Counted from the first letter of the stretch, positions 12,007 to 24,320 are shown. The stretch: DNA of 64,000 bases from Pteria penguin (GCA_035048485.1 CM068581.1:63093393-63157392); one strand, 5' to 3'. The notes: generated by a model from the sequence alone, not told the origin. A program made the numbers and translations.

Positions 12007-12986
12007 CAGGGGTTTTTTTTGTCCTTTGGGAATGGGGCCGGGTCCCTTGCAATTGGGAAAAATAGCGCGATTTTGGTAAAAATTGGGAAAATTTTAAAAA
12101 ACAATAGAAGTTAAGCTTACAGTCAGTGCATCAACAGTTTACTTATCTTTGTGTTACAACAGTTTATAATTTGATATCTCTAGGTCTTTGAGTTTTGAAT
12201 TTTTCAATTACAGCATTAATCTCATGATCATTTAGCTTTTTATGATTTGTTATTAACAGAATATTGTTAAGGGATTCTTGAGATAAACGATTTCTCTCGG
12301 ATGAGCAGTGCCCTGACTTTGCTGCACTGTAGTAGAGCCATTCAAATTTGTGTTCATATTTTGAGGATACAAACAGTCTGGCATCAGGTACTCCAACACT
12401 ACACCCAGTGGCAGTAGACTGATCATCTGATTCTGAATCACTAGTTACCGTCGTTGACACCGGAGGCGAAGGTGACCCTTGCCCTTGGTCACATGTGACG
12501 GTGCTACATGCGTCAACTGTCTTAACTGGGGGGTTGTTATTCGCCGGATCATCGGCAGGTTTCTCAGATTGTTTGAGAATGGATTGTCGAAACAATACAT
12601 CGATTTTCGGGGTTGATTTCGAGTCCATTGCCTTCAATTTCTTCAAGTAATACTTGCTGTTGTGCGACATTTTTCGCAAGACCGGTTACGCAACATTTGC
12701 CGTAAAGCACGAAACCTGAACCGGTTATACAAATTACGGAATACCACGTGCAATCCGCTATCGAATCCGATTTATGAAACAATATGCAGTTTACGTCTCC
12801 TCGTGTACGTGACTATAACGTTCGCGAATTTGGTTGTTGTTTTAATTGTTTTTAACCCGTCATTTCAATTTTTTTTTTAAATTTTCAATTGGGAATTTGG
12901 GGTCACTTTTTGGGAAAAAAAGATACTATTTGGCGTTGGGAACGGGTCCGTATAACGGACCCAAATCGCACTGAAAAAAAACCCTG
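12007..12986 (-). mobile_element. hAT-family DNA transposon, internally deleted
   Basis: The 980 bp element is bounded by CAGGGG(T)8 on the left and the complement of CAGGG(T)8 on the right (12979-12986), with TATTA duplicated at 12002-12006 and 12987-12991. CAGGG termini are typical of hAT. The only long frame runs from the right-hand end inward (see the CDS at 12164-12679). Inner inverted segments with gggtccc/gggaccc and runs of aattggg flank the frame. At under 1 kb it is too short for a full transposase, so it would have to be moved in trans. Confidence 0.75.
12164..12679 (-). CDS. Shortened hAT transposase-like protein (171 codons)
   Basis: The frame is uninterrupted from ATG at 12679 to TAA at 12164. 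The first 40 or so residues are basic (NSKYYLKKLK). The middle is Ser/Thr/Asp-rich linker (about 60-100). Residues about 101-160 resemble the C-terminal hAT dimerisation region: a degraded ARLFVSS..Y segment, then SERNRLSQESLNNILLI, matching the usual ERLFS..G..RNRLS...LN.LL.I pattern. The DDE-type catalytic core that should lie between is absent. I infer an internal deletion that kept the frame open. The start is the first Met; a Met at codon 4 or 18 is also possible. It may be translated or may only be a recent relic. Confidence 0.6.
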   Translation of the reverse strand: MRKMSHNSKYYLKKLKAMDSKSTPKIDVLFRQSILKQSEKPADDPANNNPPVKTVDACSTVTCDQGQGSPSPPVSTTVTSDSESDDQSTATGCSVGVPDARLFVSSKYEHKFEWLYYSAAKSGHCSSERNRLSQESLNNILLITNHKKLNDHEINAVIEKFKTQRPRDIKL

Positions 12987-13004
12987 TATTAACTGGTGAT
13001 GGCG

Positions 13005-13110
13005 AATGTTAAAATTGACAACAGACATACAACCAACCAGACAAACAAATAGATAAACGAATAAATAAAATATGCCCCGGATATATCGACCCGGGGCATA
13101 AAAATCACAT
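13005..13110 (+). repeat. Dispersed repeat family F, 3' end
   Basis: A gacaaca..gacaaacaaatag stretch is followed by the diagnostic hairpin GCCCCGGatatatcgaCCCGGGGC (13074-13097) and ataaaaatc. Confidence 0.65.
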
Positions 13111-14575
13111 AATGTAAGCCATTCCTGTATACATGTATATCGCACCTGCAACAAATATACATGTAGACCATAAATCAAAGGAATCGAGTCATTCTGATCG
13201 GTTTTCTGTAGAAATGTCTACAACATCAATAGACACTATATGACCTTATTCGACTCCGTATCTACAACGATTTGATTTTATTCACACACCTCTTTAGTAT
13301 GATAATGTTGGCATTGCTAATCAAACCATTACGTCACTGCATACATAAATCTGCTTGCACAGTGCATTACGGTGTCTATGCCAAAAACGGACCCAAATCT
13401 CCTTTTTCCTGCTAGAGAGTAAGCAGCACTGATAGTGAAGGATAGCTTGTTAGGTTCCTGCAATTTGCAGCTTACCCACCTCTAGATCGACCTCTGGCTA
13501 TTAATATGATACAATACAAGAGATTTACTCTGACGCCTTAAGACGGTCACCAAGAGATAACGAGATCCAATATTTCCAAGTCGTGTTAGTATTGATTTAC
13601 TTCCAGTTAACAAAAGCGAATGCCACTGTCAGGAAGTAGTACTCAGAAAAAGAAGTGCACGTTTTTCAACAACAATATTTCCTAGATTTTTTCATATTAA
13701 AGACGCCCCCCCCCCTTGGTCCTACATTCTTCTCGTTTTCACAATATTTAACACTAAACGTATAAACTTTTTATTTTAAACTTATCTGTAATATCTAATG
13801 ACTAGAAAATAAGGTACAATACACGAGTGGGTTCAGGTTTCAATGAAAGGGCATAAGAAAAGGATATAAGGATCTAAAGCGTAAAAAAAGAGATTCTAAC
13901 CTAATAGTATCATTCTATAGTTATATACTCTCGGCGAGAAAGTGAACTCAACCCTCCCTAACACCTTCCCTCTATTAAAATCGGTCAATACAACAGAACA
14001 ATAGTTACATAAGTCATTAAATTGCACTACATATCGAATTCAGTTCAACCCTTCATACGAAACTGGATACAATTACCTTCGCATGTCATCAAAATTATAT
14101 CAGTATTGTAAAACATGTTACTCAACACAAATCGTGTAAGCGGCGGTAAATATTTTTTTTTCAGTTTCTAAATAAATTATCATTTCCAACTTGAAACTGA
14201 AACGCGCTGCATTTGTCAAAAAAAATTTAGATTCTTGTTGACTTTTTGTAACGATGGGGTTGTTGAGTTGTCTTTCCTTGACAGATATAGTCGATGTATA
14301 TTTTTTTCTACCTGTAGGTATAATAAAACTCAAAACACAATGGATTTCAGACCAAAGTGTTAATTATTCCCCTGGTTTTCAACACTCCCAAATCCCTTCC
14401 TATCAGCCACAACAACCTTGATTTACTTAAATCAGAAACTCTCTCTTATAAAAATTACAATTTTATTTTCAAACAATTTCAAATCTATATGATTCGCCTA
14501 GTGAGTCTTTATTCCTAGAGACAAAACTCGGTGTACCCATTCACAAGTCTGGGTGCGATGCCCAATCACGGTTAA
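13110..14575. other. No recognisable feature
   Basis: AT-rich DNA with a short C run (13707-13716). No supported exon or element. Confidence 0.4.
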
Positions 14576-14711
14576 CGAGGATGTCTACCAATGTTGTTAC
14601 CAACGATTGGTGGTTTTCCCCCGAAGTACAAGTATTTGCTAAACTTCCAAGACAGACACAGAGACAGATGTCTGGTAATTGGATCGGTCTTGTAAAACTT
14701 TTACTATCATT

Positions 14712-14742
14712 ATTATTGTTGTTGTTGTTGTTGTTGTTGTTG
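14712..14742. repeat. (TTG)n microsatellite
   Basis: Run of about ten ttg/tta triplets. It creates a poly-leucine artefact in translation. Confidence 0.9.
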
Positions 14743-14779
14743 TCTCATTTAAATGTGAAATTTTATCACACATAAGTGT

Positions 14780-16930
14780 CCTGCACAGCCAGCCTTAGTA
14801 AGTCACTTATAACGTGGGGCACCTCACAATTTCCTCGTCCTGAAAACACCGGCTGCCACCATGTAAATGAAATAGCCCTAGTGTTGTTCAGCAACACACA
14901 AAATATTTCAATAACGGGAAACTCACTTTTACGACAGAGTATTAACATACGTAATTCTACGGTCACCGTGCGAGATCAGGTTTATCAGCATAGATAGTTA
15001 TTTCTCTACATCTTAAACTAATTTTATTTACACTGTGATATTAGAATAGCTTGGCAACAAAAGATGACAGTCAACATTACTATCTGAATTACAGCAATTT
15101 TAAACCCAAAAGGAAAATTTAAATTGGCTTCCTTATAATGTACACATTTATGGTATAAAGAACAAACACCTTTATCAAAAAGATTCTAAATGTTGCAAAA
15201 ATCCGGGAATAACTTCGTGACATCTGAAAGTATAAATACATGTAGCTGAATTCAATCATACTTCATGTAACCCCACTGCAAATTTGATGTATTTTAAAAT
15301 AATTGAATACACGGACCTCGTTCAATTCAAAAACGACAAACGTAGGGTATAAAATTTAACCGATATTTCAGTACGGATTTAATTTGTATAGATTAACTGG
15401 GGTGTAAATATGTAGGCTATAATTTTTATAAATCTAAAACTTATTTCATCATTTTAAAGTGCTAGAACACTACTTTCATGAACTTCATCCTTTTCTGGTG
15501 TCTGAAAATTTTTGTAAGGTATATGGTATTAATAAATGTATACCTATACCAGAGACACAAACTGAAAGTAGTCTAGGTCTTTGCTGTGCCAACCATACAT
15601 TAGGCAGCACCCCGGACACTGAAATAATTCCTGATTTATCACATCATATTTCGTGAGAAATTAGAGCAACAAAGTCACTTAGTCAGGTATATTTTTAATT
15701 TCACCCTTTCAAATGACTCACTGATTTGAACGGTTTCAAACATCTTGCTGTCTTTTTTTTTTCTTGCCTTATAAAATTTAAACCTTTTTGCCTTCCTTAT
15801 GGTCAGCTCTAATTAGTGTCAAATGCCCGTCAACAGTATGTGCTGCATGTTTATACCGTAATGTGATAAATAAACATTGATTTCCATATCGAAAATTAAA
15901 CTGAAAGTAACAATTTAAATCGCCAATGCACCTATATTTCAATGTGAAAACAAACTTATTGTTTTTATTTGTTTGGTCGGCTTGTCGATTTCCTTTCCTT
16001 TTGTATTCGAGGTGAGAAAGGAAGAGGGTTTATTGCATATATATATATATATATACACACAGAAGTCCATCACTAACTGCAAGCTATCAATATCGTACAC
16101 AATATAATTATCAAAAAAAATATTTCCAACTCGTTTCAACAGAAATATTATGTACATGGACTTCATTATTAAAATATCGAGCTAAGAGCTGAATGCGCTT
16201 ATAATTCCGGAATGAAAAAGAAAATCGACAGGGTATTTATCTAAGTTGTTAATGCCATGCACCATTGCTTTCTGCTGATGTTGTCAACAATTTCTAAAAA
16301 GCTGTACCACTCTATCCAAGATACCCATAAATAAATGTAGAGCAGAATAAAAAGGAAGGTGGCAGTTATTCGTAATTCCTTCAAGGTTAAATTCTTATTA
16401 TTGATTACGCACTAGCTTTAGGGGTTGACGGTAATGCTAGGTTTAACATCCTCGTTACGACGTATGTACAAGAAACTAATCAATCATATTATTTAATTGG
16501 TTAATCCGCTTCCCTGGTAATCGTTACCTCCGACCTAATTAGTTCAAACATCGATTTCTTCCCCCAGAAAGATTTTGCACGATTGTTTGATTTCATTCAT
16601 AATGACAACTGAATTTATGGACATCATTATTGATGTGTTCTGACATAATATTATATATGACCAATATTCAATGAAAGTGTTGAAATGCGTCATAAACAGA
16701 ATACCTGCAGCATGTTGCTTCGTCAGTTCGTCACTTCGTGTTACCAGGATTCCGCCATTTCCAGTATATGGTAGTCTACTGGCAAGTGTTGAAGTTTTGG
16801 GTAGAGGAGGAAATCAGAACATCAAATTGTTCAAGAAATAAAATCCAAAAACCTTCGGCAGACACATGTTCTGACAATCGTCATCCCAACTGCCCTGACC
16901 AAATTTCGTAAAAACAAAATAGATGTGCCT
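14780..16930. other. No recognisable feature
   Basis: Unique AT-rich DNA with a short (TA)n run at 16037-16055. A plus-strand open frame at 15459-15656 has no splice or family support. Possibly intron of the tomosyn gene, but no exon was recognised. Confidence 0.35.
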
Positions 16931-16931
16931 G

Positions 16932-17192
16932 TGTGTGTATGTGTGAAACAATATGCCCCCAGTGGCAACATGAATTTAGCATAAAGGTCATGGTCAAGGT
17001 CACGAGCTAACTAACTTCTGTATAATTTAAAAGGGCTTTATTACTATTAGTGGTCAATGCATGCCAAATATGAAGTTTCTTTCTATTACTGTTCATAAGT
17101 TATGACGAAGATTGAAATTGACAATCAACAGACAAACAGACAGACAGGACAAAAACAACATGCTGATGATCTATCGACATAAAAAACATACT
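16932..17192 (+). repeat. Dispersed repeat family F
   Basis: Starts at the (C)n agtggcaacatgaatttagc motif and includes tggtcaaggtcac, the atgaagtttctttctattact block and a gacagacagg run. It ends at a degraded terminal hairpin. Confidence 0.65.
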
Positions 17193-17640
17193 CGACAACG
17201 AACAAGGACGAGAAACTACGATAAGTTTTGCCCACAACATGTTGATTGTTGACCACCGAGACTACATCTACCAAATAAACGGGCAGATCCAGGTACAATC
17301 AAATGCTTCAAGAACGTCTACAGAATGGAGGAAAAAGCCGCCGAACGTTACAGAAGTAGACTATTAGATTCATGACTGAATAATCACTATTCACGATTTT
17401 ATTTATACACTGAAAGTGTTTAGATAGATTTATGCACACACAATAAACACATCTAAATGCCTAAAGTTATTGATTCAAATTATTATATGTTAGTAAAGCA
17501 CGGTCTGAACCTGCCCTTCATGAAACAGTCATAATATGAAGTATAGCTCTATCATGTGAGTAGACACAAGTACCTACATGTATGTCTCTATACAATAATG
17601 TCTCTCGGTTTCTATGAATACATCCAGTTTTATATAAGAC

Positions 17641-17854
17641 CCAGGGTCCGGCACCATAAACTGAGAAAATGCTAAAGTCATATTCATCTGTTCAACAATG
17701 AATTAATAACCGAGATTTGGATTTTATTGAGTGTAATTCTATGGATAAATAGAATTAAACCATTCTGTGTGACTGTTTGTTTGAAAGTTTGATGAGATAA
17801 ATTAATATGATATAAATGACTTAAGTATTTTCTCAGTTTATGGCGCTGGACCCA
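17641..17854. mobile_element. MITE with about 40 bp inverted ends
   Basis: The left end CCAGGGTCCGGCACCATAAA and following CTGAGAAAAT pair with ATTTTCTCAG TTTATGGCGCTGGACCCAG at the right. The AT-rich interior is noncoding. No clear target duplication can be assigned. Confidence 0.75.
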
Positions 17855-18043
17855 GATCTTTACTGTCCCCTTTACGTTTTTTATATATAACTCAAAGATA
17901 CTGTTAACTATAATTGCCATGTAGCCGGTATACAAAGACAATATACAGATATGTGGTACATGTAGTACTGGAGAATCTAGTGGCTGAGTGAGCTAAAGAA
18001 GACTCCAAACTCAGTTCTTGTTCAAAGCTTAAGGCTCAAATGT

Positions 18044-18044
<1 letters not shown>

Positions 18045-18134
<90 letters not shown>
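18045..18134. repeat. (TA)n microsatellite
   Basis: Near-pure (TA)n tract with one ttatta interruption. It directly abuts the fold-back element that follows. Confidence 0.95.
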
Positions 18135-18139
<5 letters not shown>

Positions 18140-18386
18140 CAAAGACACTACAGCTAACAAGGCTCCCTATATTTCACTTATATTAGTTCACCGTCTGTAC
18201 CATAGGTCGTGGGTTCGAGCCCCAGACGGGGAACGAATGAAATATAGGGAGCCTTGTTAGCTGTAGTGTATTTGTGCTTTATGTTTGTCTAATTTGTCTT
18301 AATTTCTACAGGTATTTCTTCAGAGATCCTAGGTCCATAGTACTCCCAGGTGTTTCACTTCTATTCTATTCTATTTGTGCTTTATA
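18132..18386. mobile_element. Fold-back element enclosing a tRNA-like loop
   Basis: A 45 bp arm (18132-18176) is repeated inverted at 18238-18282 with one mismatch. The 61 bp loop holds a B-box (gggttcgagcccc) and anticodon-arm-like bases. A third copy of the outermost tttgtgctttat motif (about 18375-18386) borders a second (TA)n run, suggesting the element ends inside TA repeats on both sides. Confidence 0.75.
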
Positions 18387-18399
18387 TATATATATATTT

Positions 18400-20590
18400 T
18401 TTTTTCTAAGGGAGGGGGCGATTGACAAAGAGAGTATAATATAACACCGTGGCAGTCACTGTCCTGTCTGTAAAGTTCGAGTATGAATCAAAGGCAAGGT
18501 AAATTAGTAAGTCCATCTTTTATCCTGTTCCCTGATAATAGGCCATTAACCTTCCAGATTGATTTTCTGAACCAAAGTTAATTGACATTATTTTAAGTTT
18601 ATTGGGTAATTACAAAATTTACATACATGTAAATAGACTTAAGTTTGTTTTTATCTTTCTGCCATACTTTTTTCTTTTTACCTCTTAATTATTTGATGCC
18701 AAAATTAGAAAGAGGGAAAAACAAAACACTCACTTTCAATGCTAGTACAAAAGAACAATACAGATTCTTTTTTTCATTGATCATATTGATTTCCATAAGA
18801 TACCTGCCAATAATTGTATCAATATCTATGTATTTACTGTATTTTACATGAATGTGACATAAATCGGCTGTTGAAATGAAAAATACAATACTGATCTTTA
18901 AATTTCTAAATTTCTAAATTTAAAATCCATTAAAGATATTTTAGTTATGCTTTAAAATGTCAAAAAGTACTTCATTAGTTTACACTCAATCCCTAAAATT
19001 CAGATTTCAAGATCTGGTAAACACTTTAGTTGATGTATCAAATTCATTAAATAATGTCAGCTTGAATCTGGTACATTCATCTTAATTCTATTTACATGAA
19101 GAGATACTTCCCTTTTTCTGGGTAATGAAAACCAGATAGTCTAAAACTGAAACAATAGAATCAAAATAACTCTAACACAGCACTTTTCTAGGTCCCATAT
19201 GCATTATCAGTTTATATGTACATGTACCTGGTACCTGTATAAAGTGTATTACCAATGTCAAGTGGTACATGTAACCTTTTTAGTTCAAGGGTTGATTCTA
19301 CAAATATGTTGTTACTGAAACTGAAGAAACAGGTCCTACCATGAATAAAGCTCAAAGGTCATGCCCAAAACTTGCCAAAATGACTTCTTATTTCATTAAA
19401 TTTCTAAGAAATGAAAATGAAAAGAAGGAGAGTGGAAAGAATCGATGTAATATGAGGAAAATTTATACTAAGCTGACTGTAAGTTCTGTACAAAGTTCTC
19501 TGTTTATCTAGAAAGTATCATTTGAGCAGTCATATTAAACAAAGTAAATACACCTCCTCACAACTGAACTAAAACCACTTAGAGATAACATGATAATGTG
19601 TCATAGATTGTCTGTGCACAAAAATCTAACCAGTATGAGTAACATACATGTAGGTAGATAAAACTTACATGTATCATCATGGTGATAGGTTTTTTGCCAA
19701 TACACACATTAACTATTTCTATATGTAGGTCAAAAAATTAAATAAATAAAACCACTCACCAAAGTGATAGTGAGAGAAAAAGAAAAATTAGTATTATCTG
19801 GTATTCTATCATAGAGAATTTTACATCATGCAATTTCAACTTCTTTTTTAATCAATTACATCATCTAAGTTTTAACATTTCTTTTACATTTACAACATTT
19901 ATCCTTTCTTATCAATGGTAGAAGAGCCTCGCCTACATTGCAGAGTATATGTAATCTATATCTGTCATGTATCATTCAAGGACAGGATCTTTCAGTGAAA
20001 AACCAAAAGCTATGAAGTATTTACTACAATTGTACACAGTCTGCACTGACAACAATCCTTGGAGGAATGACCTTTAGTCAAGGTCACAGCACATCTACGG
20101 GCCAATGCCAACTCCTGTGTAATTCAATAGGACTGCAATTGCAAGTTCTATCATGACATCATAATACATCACATGTCTCATTTAAAAGTAACATTGACCT
20201 TGAAGGTATACATTTAATCTTACTCTTAGGTCAAGGTCATGCCATACTATCTTAGCAATAGGAAAACTTCTTTATAATAAAACTTTAAATTAAAAGAAAA
20301 TTATAAATTAATGTACCAAGAGTTCATTTAATGGTGCAGGAATTGTATTTATTAATAAATGTAAAATAGCCTTCTGTCTTGGGTGTGGATGCTGTACAAA
20401 CTGATATCCTAGTCTGCTACATACCTCCCCTGCCAACTAGCAACTTCCTCAAAACCTTACAAACCAAAGTCTTACCCTCAGAAAAAAAAAACAAAAGAAA
20501 CTAAAATTACCAACTGATGAAATGTGATAAAAATTTGAATTCTGTAACAAACACTGCAAAAGTATAACGCTCAACTTTTGAGTACACTTC
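18400..20590. other. Presumed tomosyn intron
   Basis: AT-rich DNA on the 3' side of the two recognised tomosyn exons, so probably intron. Two tcaaggtcac-type motifs (20076, 20229) suggest old pearl-type core repeats. I looked for the next tomosyn exon (starting with the I-F-G-R-P-G block) and did not find one. Confidence 0.4.
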
Positions 20591-20594
20591 GTAT

Positions 20595-20692
20595 TGGAAG
20601 AAGAAGAAGAAAGGCTGACGTCCAGATTGGAATTCAAACCAAGAATCCCCTATCACCTTTACAGATCCTCTACCAACTGAGCTAATAATATA
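20595..20692 (-). repeat. tRNA-derived SINE, family E
   Basis: The minus strand reads ttagctcagttggtagagga (A box) followed by ggtttgaattcc (B box) at tRNA-like spacing. The sequence runs on past the tRNA-like part without CCA or a closed acceptor stem, so it is a SINE head rather than a tRNA gene. Confidence 0.65.
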
Positions 20693-21447
20693 TAATTGTA
20701 CCACATCATCAAATGAAAGAAACTTTGCAACTGAGAATTTTGCAAATCTGAAGCTGAGCACCTCATTTAATTTAACAATGATTTAATTTAACAATGTGTT
20801 TTATCAGCTATAATCTATACCCGTCCTCTTCGAGTCTTACATAATGCCCAAATCTTTAATGTGAAGAGCTCCAAAACATGCACAACATATTATGGTTTAG
20901 GAATTTCATTCTACCATTTATTTTTGGTTAAAACTTAGTACTTACTAATCTTATCATTCATATATATGTATATATATATTTAATTTACCATTTACATTCA
21001 CTGGAGAGGCATACATGTACACAGATGAAAGGTTCTTAATTATTTTCTCACTTAAGACAATGATCAAATAAAACAAAAGATTGACAGATAATATTTTACT
21101 CAGAAACTAAAAATAAATCCCAAGGGGTATCACTTATGCAAAACCACTTGTCTGAATCATCTCAGGGTTTCTGAATGAACCCTATTTCTAAGGATACATG
21201 TACAAATACACATGCAAAACAAACATCTGAAAATAGACTATAGAGTGCTTGATACATGACTCCCTACAAACACTTTCATTCCATCATTGATTTCACACCA
21301 GAGCCACTATTGTAACACAATGTCAGAACATTAATCAAATACCATTCTCTGTCAAGTCTCACATTCATGATACATGCAACCCAGATTAATGTACCTTCTG
21401 TGACAAATCATATTGAGAAATATGTGATTTTGACTTGATTTGAATGT

Positions 21448-21717
21448 TTGCCACATTTGGAACCTAAAATCAATGTAATATACATAATATTTTATGCATT
21501 AGCAAATGATGAAACCATTAACATAATCAATGTTACAAGTGAAAACCTCGCAAGGGCAGTGACAACAACCCCAGCACCACAGCATGGAATGACATATGGA
21601 GGCTGTATGTGTCAGAGTAAAATTCAGCTTCAGCTGCTGCTCACCGACTTGACAACAACACTATTGTCGCTTGTGACAGTCGCAGGCCTGGTTTACTATG
21701 TTAATCTTCAATACTGA
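21448..21717 (+). CDS. Open frame of unknown status inside tomosyn intron
   Basis: The 89-codon frame lies antisense to tomosyn. It is richer in G+C than its surroundings and encodes a Thr-rich part (TTTPAPQHG) followed by a hydrophobic segment (LLSLVTVAGLVYYV) just before the stop. I recognise no family and no convincing splice or promoter signals. It could be a chance frame or part of an unknown exon. The minus strand of the same stretch does not encode tomosyn. Confidence 0.2.
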   Translation: MPHLEPKINVIYIIFYALANDETINIINVTSENLARAVTTTPAPQHGMTYGGCMCQSKIQLQLLLTDLTTTLLSLVTVAGLVYYVNLQY

Positions 21718-21876
21718 TCAATACTTGACTCTGCAGCCAAATCGACGTAGATGAAACCAATAATGATGTCTAATGCTGATTTACTTACCTAAATCCTGTG
21801 ACAGACTGAAAAAATCACTATGCATGCTATGAAATATTATATCCATATATAAATGACACATGTTTGGCCAGGATAC

Positions 21877-21974
21877 ATCCTTAGGGATCCCGATTTTGTT
21901 CCTATGGCCAAGAGATGCTGCACGGGGTCAAAAGCAACTGATGTTGGTTGAAAGGGAAAACCATACCGCACGGT
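21877..21974 (-). CDS. STXBP5: Tomosyn (syntaxin-binding protein 5) exon 2
   Basis: The 98 nt exon has acceptor ttttattttcag and donor AT|gtatcc. It continues phase 0 from exon 1 and ends in phase 2. It encodes TVRYGFPFQPTSVAFDPVQ and then LLAIGTKSGSLR, which matches the first WD40 blade of tomosyn/Lgl-type proteins (vertebrate tomosyn has TVRHGFP..AFDPVQ..LAVGT). Tomosyn binds syntaxin and SNAP-25 through a C-terminal R-SNARE-like motif and restrains vesicle priming. The two N-terminal beta-propellers begin here. The following exon was not found in the window sequence I could recognise. Confidence 0.93.
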
Positions 21975-22102
21975 CTGAAAATAAAAAAATAAACAAAAAA
22001 ATTAAATCTAAGATCATTAATGATATCGTTAATGACAATGTCATTCAATTAAACATTTCGCCGATTTCATAAACAACTGTCAATCAACAACCCCCTTCCT
22101 AC

Positions 22103-22249
22103 CTTACAGACTTGGAAATGATCGGTACGCAACGTTTCTTCCACTTCATTTTCCATGTTAGGGGGTGCTTTCATCATTCTTATGCCATCTAGCACCCCCT
22201 TGAATGTAAACTTCTTCATTTTAGACTTCTGTTTCGAGTCCGTGGACAT
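22103..22249 (-). CDS. STXBP5: Tomosyn (syntaxin-binding protein 5) exon 1, start codon
   Basis: The exon holds 49 codons ending CK, with donor AAG|gtagga. Residues 11-21 (MKKFTFKGVLD) and 36-49 (VEETLRTDHFQVCK) match the vertebrate tomosyn N-terminus, whose own Met aligns with codon 11 here (ATG at 22217-22219). Translation may therefore start at codon 1 (22249) or codon 11. Codon 1 adds a short basic extension (MSTDSKQKSK). The exon lies 128 bases from exon 2, an unusually short first coding intron. Upstream DNA (22250-22400) is the likely 5' UTR and promoter, where I see no clear TATA box. Confidence 0.93.
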
Positions 22250-22259
22250 CTTTCAGTTG

Positions 22260-23700
22260 TAAACACTTCCATTTCATCGACCTGCTAATCTATGTTTCTG
22301 CTAAAATTATCACTGCGGTTTGCTGGGAAATGCAGACAGGTCCCGGATGAATATCATCTTTACACGCTTGATTGACTATTTTTAAGATTACATTGATACT
22401 TTAAAGGAAAACGAATATATTTAACGATAACTGGAAATAGCAGGAGGGAAGTATAGATATTAGATATATTATATGTATATGGTGAATTTTGGGAAAGGAA
22501 TGTAATGAATATACTTTGATTTTATTTGTTTAGCAAAGGTTGCTATGTTAGATCTATTGGTTATAAGGTAATGAATATACATGTACTTTTAAAATTAAGT
22601 GTATATATGTCTCTCATCTGAGATATCTTAACCATGTGTACACAATAACATTAAATTTGATTGCAAGTCAGCTGTACAATTTACTGTATATAGATAAAGT
22701 TATAAACTGAGCTTTACTAAACATCTTTAGATATACAATGTACCAGAGGCCAATTCGCCTCCCCCTCCCTTTTCCGCCATATATTTCCAAGTAATATTCC
22801 ATATTTGGCACCCAAAGCGGCTGAGTAGCTTGGCTAATACTTGACTTTCACATGTACATGTAGGATATTTAGGGGGTATTCTATCGATATAATAGGAAAA
22901 ACATTTAATTTGATAAGGTCACAGTGATTCAAATTCCATTCATGAACGAGATTATCATTCATATATCTTATTAGAAAAGCAGTTTTTATTTTCTATCGGA
23001 GAGAAAACTTAATGATTACAGGATATACCAATGTATGTGACAAAAGTACTGTATGCAAAGTGATGGAAACATAACATCAAAACTTTGACACCATCGAGGT
23101 TTGTTGTTACGGTTTGGATTCTAAACACATCCAAACACGTACATTGATGCTGTTACTGCCTCGTAAACATATACAGCGTCCACGTCGTTTTTCATTCGTG
23201 TCTTGAATTATGATGTTGTTGTATCAATTATAACGCAAACATCCTATTGTGGTCTGATACCTGGACTTAAAGTTGTGGAATTGACCATAAAACGAATCAG
23301 AAACTACAATTAGTCTCGATCTGACATCCGATGGTTGATTTCTTCTCAAATTTCGCTCTGTTATACATTTTTGTACTTTATGACAAGTTTTTATTTTGCA
23401 TAGCGAATCAACGATATTCATTCATCTTCGCACTGCAGATTTTCTGTTGAAGTAACGTTTTTCATTTAAGAAATAAATGCTACCTAACATACGGGCCCTC
23501 TGCCTGTTGACTCCCGCTATCCGCATCCAAGCATAACATGACCGTTGCGGTTACCATATAGTGAAAACGGTAACCATATAGAATTCACGTGACCTTAATG
23601 TCACACGTACGAAAAAATTACGTCATCGTGCACGTTGACAATTACTATATAATACAAGATCACTACCACTAAAGTTATAAAATCAGACGCCAATAATTAT
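22260..23700. other. Upstream flank of tomosyn, no feature seen
   Basis: Probable promoter-proximal DNA followed by AT-rich sequence. No exon or mobile element was identified. Confidence 0.4.
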
Positions 23701-23707
23701 GATATCT

Positions 23708-23767
23708 TAATAATAATAATAAAATAATAATAATAATGAAAATAAAAAAAAAATAATAATAACAATA

Positions 23768-23817
<50 letters not shown>
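23708..23817. repeat. Compound microsatellite (AAT)n and (GAT)n
   Basis: An imperfect taa/aat tract is followed by about 16 uninterrupted gat triplets. Confidence 0.95.
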
Positions 23818-23999
23818 CTTGGAAGATAACATTTGTTTTCTAATAGGTCATATGGTTACACTTTTACATTTCTGTTTTTATATTCGTGAGATATAATTTA
23901 CACAAGAAACAGAGAAGGTACGACTATCAAAATTTGTGATTACCGTATTTTGGCCTGTCTTGATATTTAAAGAACCCCGCTCAACAACACGAGAAATTA

Positions 24000-24145
24000 T
24001 ATACAAAACATACCCCTCCCCCTCGCCAAATACAACAAAACAACAAAACCAAAACAACCCCCAACACCTCCAACCCCCCACCCCACCCCAAAATACCCGA
24101 ACGAACAAACACGCCCATTCTCCCAAAAAGCAAACAAAGTAAAAA
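24000..24145. repeat. C/A-rich low-complexity tract
   Basis: Almost G-free top strand (aaacaacaaaac, ccaccccacccc). The open frames on both strands here are low-complexity artefacts. Confidence 0.7.
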
Positions 24146-24166
24146 AAAAACCATAACCGATGCTCC

Positions 24167-24320
24167 GTGTCAAGGTATACGTTGGCAGGTAAATGATCTC
24201 TCGCTGTTTCTGGTGGGATCGTAGCATGGGATAAAAAAATAATGAAGCAATGCACTACACAGGTGCCGCCACTATATAAGTGAAATAATCTTGAAATGGT
24301 GTAAAAGACAATAACAAAAC
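24167..24320 (+). repeat. SINE family A, 3' portion
   Basis: The segment caggtgccgccactatataagtgaaataatcttgaaatggtgt is the family A tail domain. The tRNA head is replaced by the low-complexity tract. Confidence 0.65.

Noticed and set aside
21520..21720. Tomosyn exon 3 on the minus strand
   Set aside because: All three minus frames have early stops and none shows the expected F-G-R-P-G block.
23878..24255. 125-codon minus frame rich in Phe, Trp, Gly
   Set aside because: Low-complexity complement of a C/A tract, with no gene signals.
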